64,000 nt of DNA, from the NCBI RefSeq assembly GCF_004116725.1, contig NZ_PDKG01000007.1:62001-126000 (forward strand), given 5' to 3'. Shown here piece by piece: positions 61,804-64,000 of this stretch (the first letter of the stretch is position 1; each line of letters starts with the position of its first letter). The translations under genes and the position numbers were made by a program. The notes beneath the pieces are model-generated. The model saw only the letters and a list, made by a program, of their open reading frames with translations. It was not told the DNA's origin and made no database searches. Source of the DNA: Arcobacter sp. CECT 8986. GTDB lineage: Bacteria; Campylobacterota; Campylobacteria; Campylobacterales; Arcobacteraceae.

Positions 61804-62937
61804 ATGACATCATCACAATTAAATTTATCAAAATTAACGGCTAATGATGATTTAACACCATTGCTTGGTGGTTACTGGCCAGGTATTCAAATATACTATC
61901 CTCCAATTAAGTTCAATCCATTAGATGGAACTTATGAAACAATGGAGCAAGCAAAATTAAGATTACAAAAACATGCTTATAAAACAAAAGCACATACAGT
62001 ACTTTTTGATTTAGAAGATGGATGTAGACAAAAAGCTATGAGTAGAGAACTTTTAATTCAAGAGTTACCAAAATTTCCAGAGAGAAATTTTCAAATAGCA
62101 GTTAGAATAAATCCATTTAGAACAGAAGAGTATGAAGAAGATTTAAAAATGTTAAAACAAATTCATAAATATATTGATGTAATTGTTTTAGCAAAAGCTG
62201 GGGAAGTTTATGGAGATGCGGAGATTAGAGACTTATCTTCTTGGTTAGTTTCAATTAATGCAAACTTAACTATTCAGCCAATTATTGAGCATCCAAAATC
62301 ACTGCAAATTGCTTCTGATTTAATGGATTACTCAACAGTTAAACACGTAGTATTTGGAATCCATGACTTTTCAAAAGCAATGGCATATAAAATTACACCT
62401 GAAGGTTGGATTGATGAGTTAAAAACATTTTTTAATATTCTTACAATGGAAGCAAGAATTAAAGGTGCTGGTGTAATTGGTGGAGTTGAAGTTATGCTTA
62501 CACCAAACTCTTTACCTGATTCATGTTTAGAGAAAAAAGATATTAGAAGATGGTTAGATTTACATGGCGATGATGCAAGTAGACATGTATATTCTCATGC
62601 AAAAAAAGAGTGTGCCATGGGTCTAACAGGAAAACAAGTAATTACACCAAATCATATAAATGTGTGTAAAGTTGCTTTTACTCCAAGTCCAAAAGAGATA
62701 GAGCACGATGTAGCAGTATTAAAAGCAGCGATTGAAGCTGATGCACTATTAAGTGGTGCGATAAGATTTGAAGGTGAGATGTTAGATCCACCAATGTTTG
62801 GAAAAGCTTTACAAAATATCTTAAGAGCGTATGCTTTAAGAAGTTTAAGCACAGAACACCAAGATTTTGCATTAACAGTATTAAATAAAATGCCAATTCA
62901 CACATTTAGAGAAAACTGGCCATATGGTCAAATATAG
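61804..62937 (+). CDS. CitE-like CoA-ester lyase (HpcH/HpaI family)
   Basis: The 377-residue protein has the HpcH/HpaI aldolase pattern with the metal-binding segment VLFDLEDGCR, VRINPF, PIIEHPKSL and VVFGIHDFSKA, then a C-terminal helical tail with GEMLDPPMFGKA. It is longer than citrate lyase beta or malyl-CoA lyase (about 290-320). Such enzymes cleave or form 3-hydroxyacyl-CoA esters such as malyl-, citramalyl- or citryl-CoA. With the CoA ligase gene following after 14 bases, an acid is probably activated to a CoA ester and then cleaved. The exact substrate is open. Confidence 0.85.
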   Translation: MTSSQLNLSKLTANDDLTPLLGGYWPGIQIYYPPIKFNPLDGTYETMEQAKLRLQKHAYKTKAHTVLFDLEDGCRQKAMSRELLIQELPKFPERNFQIAVRINPFRTEEYEEDLKMLKQIHKYIDVIVLAKAGEVYGDAEIRDLSSWLVSINANLTIQPIIEHPKSLQIASDLMDYSTVKHVVFGIHDFSKAMAYKITPEGWIDELKTFFNILTMEARIKGAGVIGGVEVMLTPNSLPDSCLEKKDIRRWLDLHGDDASRHVYSHAKKECAMGLTGKQVITPNHINVCKVAFTPSPKEIEHDVAVLKAAIEADALLSGAIRFEGEMLDPPMFGKALQNILRAYALRSLSTEHQDFALTVLNKMPIHTFRENWPYGQI

Positions 62938-62951
62938 TAAGGAGTTATATT

Positions 62952-64000
62952 ATGAGTTCAACAATAAAAATTGATGTACCTGAATTTTTAAATATCGGTG
63001 TTGCTTGTACTTCTGCTCATTTAGGAACAGAAAATGAAAACAATACTGCAATGATAATTGAAGATGACAAATTAGGTACAGATGAAATTACATACAAACA
63101 ATTATCTGAAAAATCAGACCAAATATGTAACTTTCTTACAGAAATTGGATTAGAGCCAAGAGATAGAGTATTAGTATGTTTAAAAAACTCTCTTGCTTAT
63201 CCTATTTCATTTTTTGGTGCTATAAAAGCTGGGATTATTGCTGTTCCTACTTCAACACTTTTAAGTGGTTCAGAAGTTAAATACCTTGCAGAAGATTCAC
63301 AAGCAAGTGCGATAGTTATGTCAGCATCTATGTATGAGAACTTAGTTCCTTATTTAGAAAATGTTGATAATTTAAAAACTATTATTGTTGCTGGAACAAA
63401 TAGTGTTGAAGATTATAAAAAGCCTAAAGGTATAAATGTATATGCTTTAGATGAGATATTAAAAAATACAGATAAAACGCCAAACCATTACAATGCTAAA
63501 TCAGGGGAACCTGCATATTTAGTTTATACATCAGGAACAACTGGTTATCCAAAAGGAGTATTACACTCTCATAGATCATTAGTTGGAAGAACTCCTGCAA
63601 CAGAGTATTGGTTCAATTTTAAAAAGAATGACAGAATTATGCATTCTGGTAAATTTAACTGGACATATGTATTAGGTTCAGCTTTGATGGACCCTTTATA
63701 CAATGGTCATACAGTAATTGCATATGAAGGAGCAAATGATGCTTCGACATGGATTGATTTAATTAAAAAACACAATTGTACTATATTTATTGGAGTTCCA
63801 ACTATTTATAGACAAATCATTCAAAAAACTGATTTTACAATTGATGATTGCCCAAGTTTAAGATATTGTATGAGTGCAGGAGAGCATCTTTCAACGGAGA
63901 TGATTGAAGCATGGAGAACAAGATTTAAACAAGATATTTTTGAAGCTATTGGAATGAGTGAGTGTTCTTATTATATTTCACACTCAGTTAATAATCCAAT
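62952..64000 (+). CDS. AMP-forming acyl-CoA synthetase, N-terminal part (3' end outside window)
   Basis: The gene starts at ATG 62952, seven bases after AAGGAG at 62939-62944, and stays open to the last base, giving 349 visible residues. It has the ATP-binding loop YTSGTTGYPKGV, a substrate-side segment SGKFNWTYVLG and the adenylation motif GMSECSYY. It activates a carboxylic acid to its acyl-CoA. It resembles benzoate- and fatty-acid-CoA ligases, but the acid cannot be read from this part. It shares the operon with the CitE-like lyase and is probably under IclR control. Confidence 0.9.
   Translation, partial: MSSTIKIDVPEFLNIGVACTSAHLGTENENNTAMIIEDDKLGTDEITYKQLSEKSDQICNFLTEIGLEPRDRVLVCLKNSLAYPISFFGAIKAGIIAVPTSTLLSGSEVKYLAEDSQASAIVMSASMYENLVPYLENVDNLKTIIVAGTNSVEDYKKPKGINVYALDEILKNTDKTPNHYNAKSGEPAYLVYTSGTTGYPKGVLHSHRSLVGRTPATEYWFNFKKNDRIMHSGKFNWTYVLGSALMDPLYNGHTVIAYEGANDASTWIDLIKKHNCTIFIGVPTIYRQIIQKTDFTIDDCPSLRYCMSAGEHLSTEMIEAWRTRFKQDIFEAIGMSECSYYISHSVNNP

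Noticed and set aside
1-64000. CRISPR array, insertion sequence, prophage or integron
   Set aside because: No regularly spaced repeats, transposase, integrase or phage gene was seen on either strand.

Overview
The window is chromosomal DNA of a Campylobacterota bacterium, most likely an Arcobacter-type organism (Arcobacteraceae). This is inferred from the very A+T-rich sequence, the all-alpha dimeric dUTPase of the Campylobacter type, a CetA/CetB-like split energy-taxis receptor, a fused CcsBA cytochrome c maturation protein, class III ribonucleotide reductase, and many PAS sensor kinases sharing an HxWRQPL phosphorylation box. No rRNA, insertion sequence, prophage, integron or CRISPR array was seen; apart from its dense signalling genes the window reads as core genome.

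Layout. 1-4596: a drug/lipid-type ABC-2 exporter operon (membrane fusion protein, double ATPase, two permeases). 4698-5060: tRNA-Met, tRNA-Thr, tRNA-Gln. 5325-10080: two tiny proteins, glyS, a small membrane protein, a tetraheme cytochrome, rsmG and ribA. 10140-14760: hemB, a PAS kinase, a small lipoprotein, gshB and a response regulator. 14737-17640: anaerobic ribonucleotide reductase, with the glycyl-radical tail as a separate 53-residue gene between nrdD and nrdG. 17836-22368: argF, hemN, an Fe-S oxidoreductase subunit and lgt. 22372-29142: a PAS coiled-coil protein, two small proteins, an atypical response regulator, polA and a PAS kinase. 29155-33275: kdsB and two c-di-GMP-type proteins. 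33265-36954: lptB, tsaE, trpD and an S4 protein, divergent from argG. 37090-40235: a large multidomain M14 carboxypeptidase and a gamma-class carbonic anhydrase-like protein. 40260-47517: a signalling block (two response regulators, two kinases, an HTH-dUTPase fusion and the CetA/CetB pair). 47520-55625: recR, dnaJ, a PhnN-like kinase, trpB, a DUF455 protein, an MBL hydrolase, twin GGDEF proteins and cmoB. 55802-60644: ccsBA, a thioredoxin-fold protein without its CxxC, and an M20 peptidase. 60657-64000: an IclR regulator divergent from a CitE-like CoA lyase and an acyl-CoA ligase cut by the window edge.

How the genes fit together. Heme supply (hemB, oxygen-independent hemN), cytochrome c maturation (ccsBA), a tetraheme cytochrome, anaerobic dNTP synthesis (nrdDG) and several Aer-like PAS proteins point to a cell moving between oxic and anoxic conditions and sensing redox state. 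At least four proteins carry a PAS domain with the Aer-type PHNIVRHP signature, coupled to different outputs.

Most notable: the split NrdD, the HTH-dUTPase fusion placed just behind a sensor kinase gene, the cluster of operator-like repeats before cetA, two genes whose promoters predict leaderless mRNAs, and a recurrent pattern in which a perfect inverted repeat lies on the stop codon at transcript ends.
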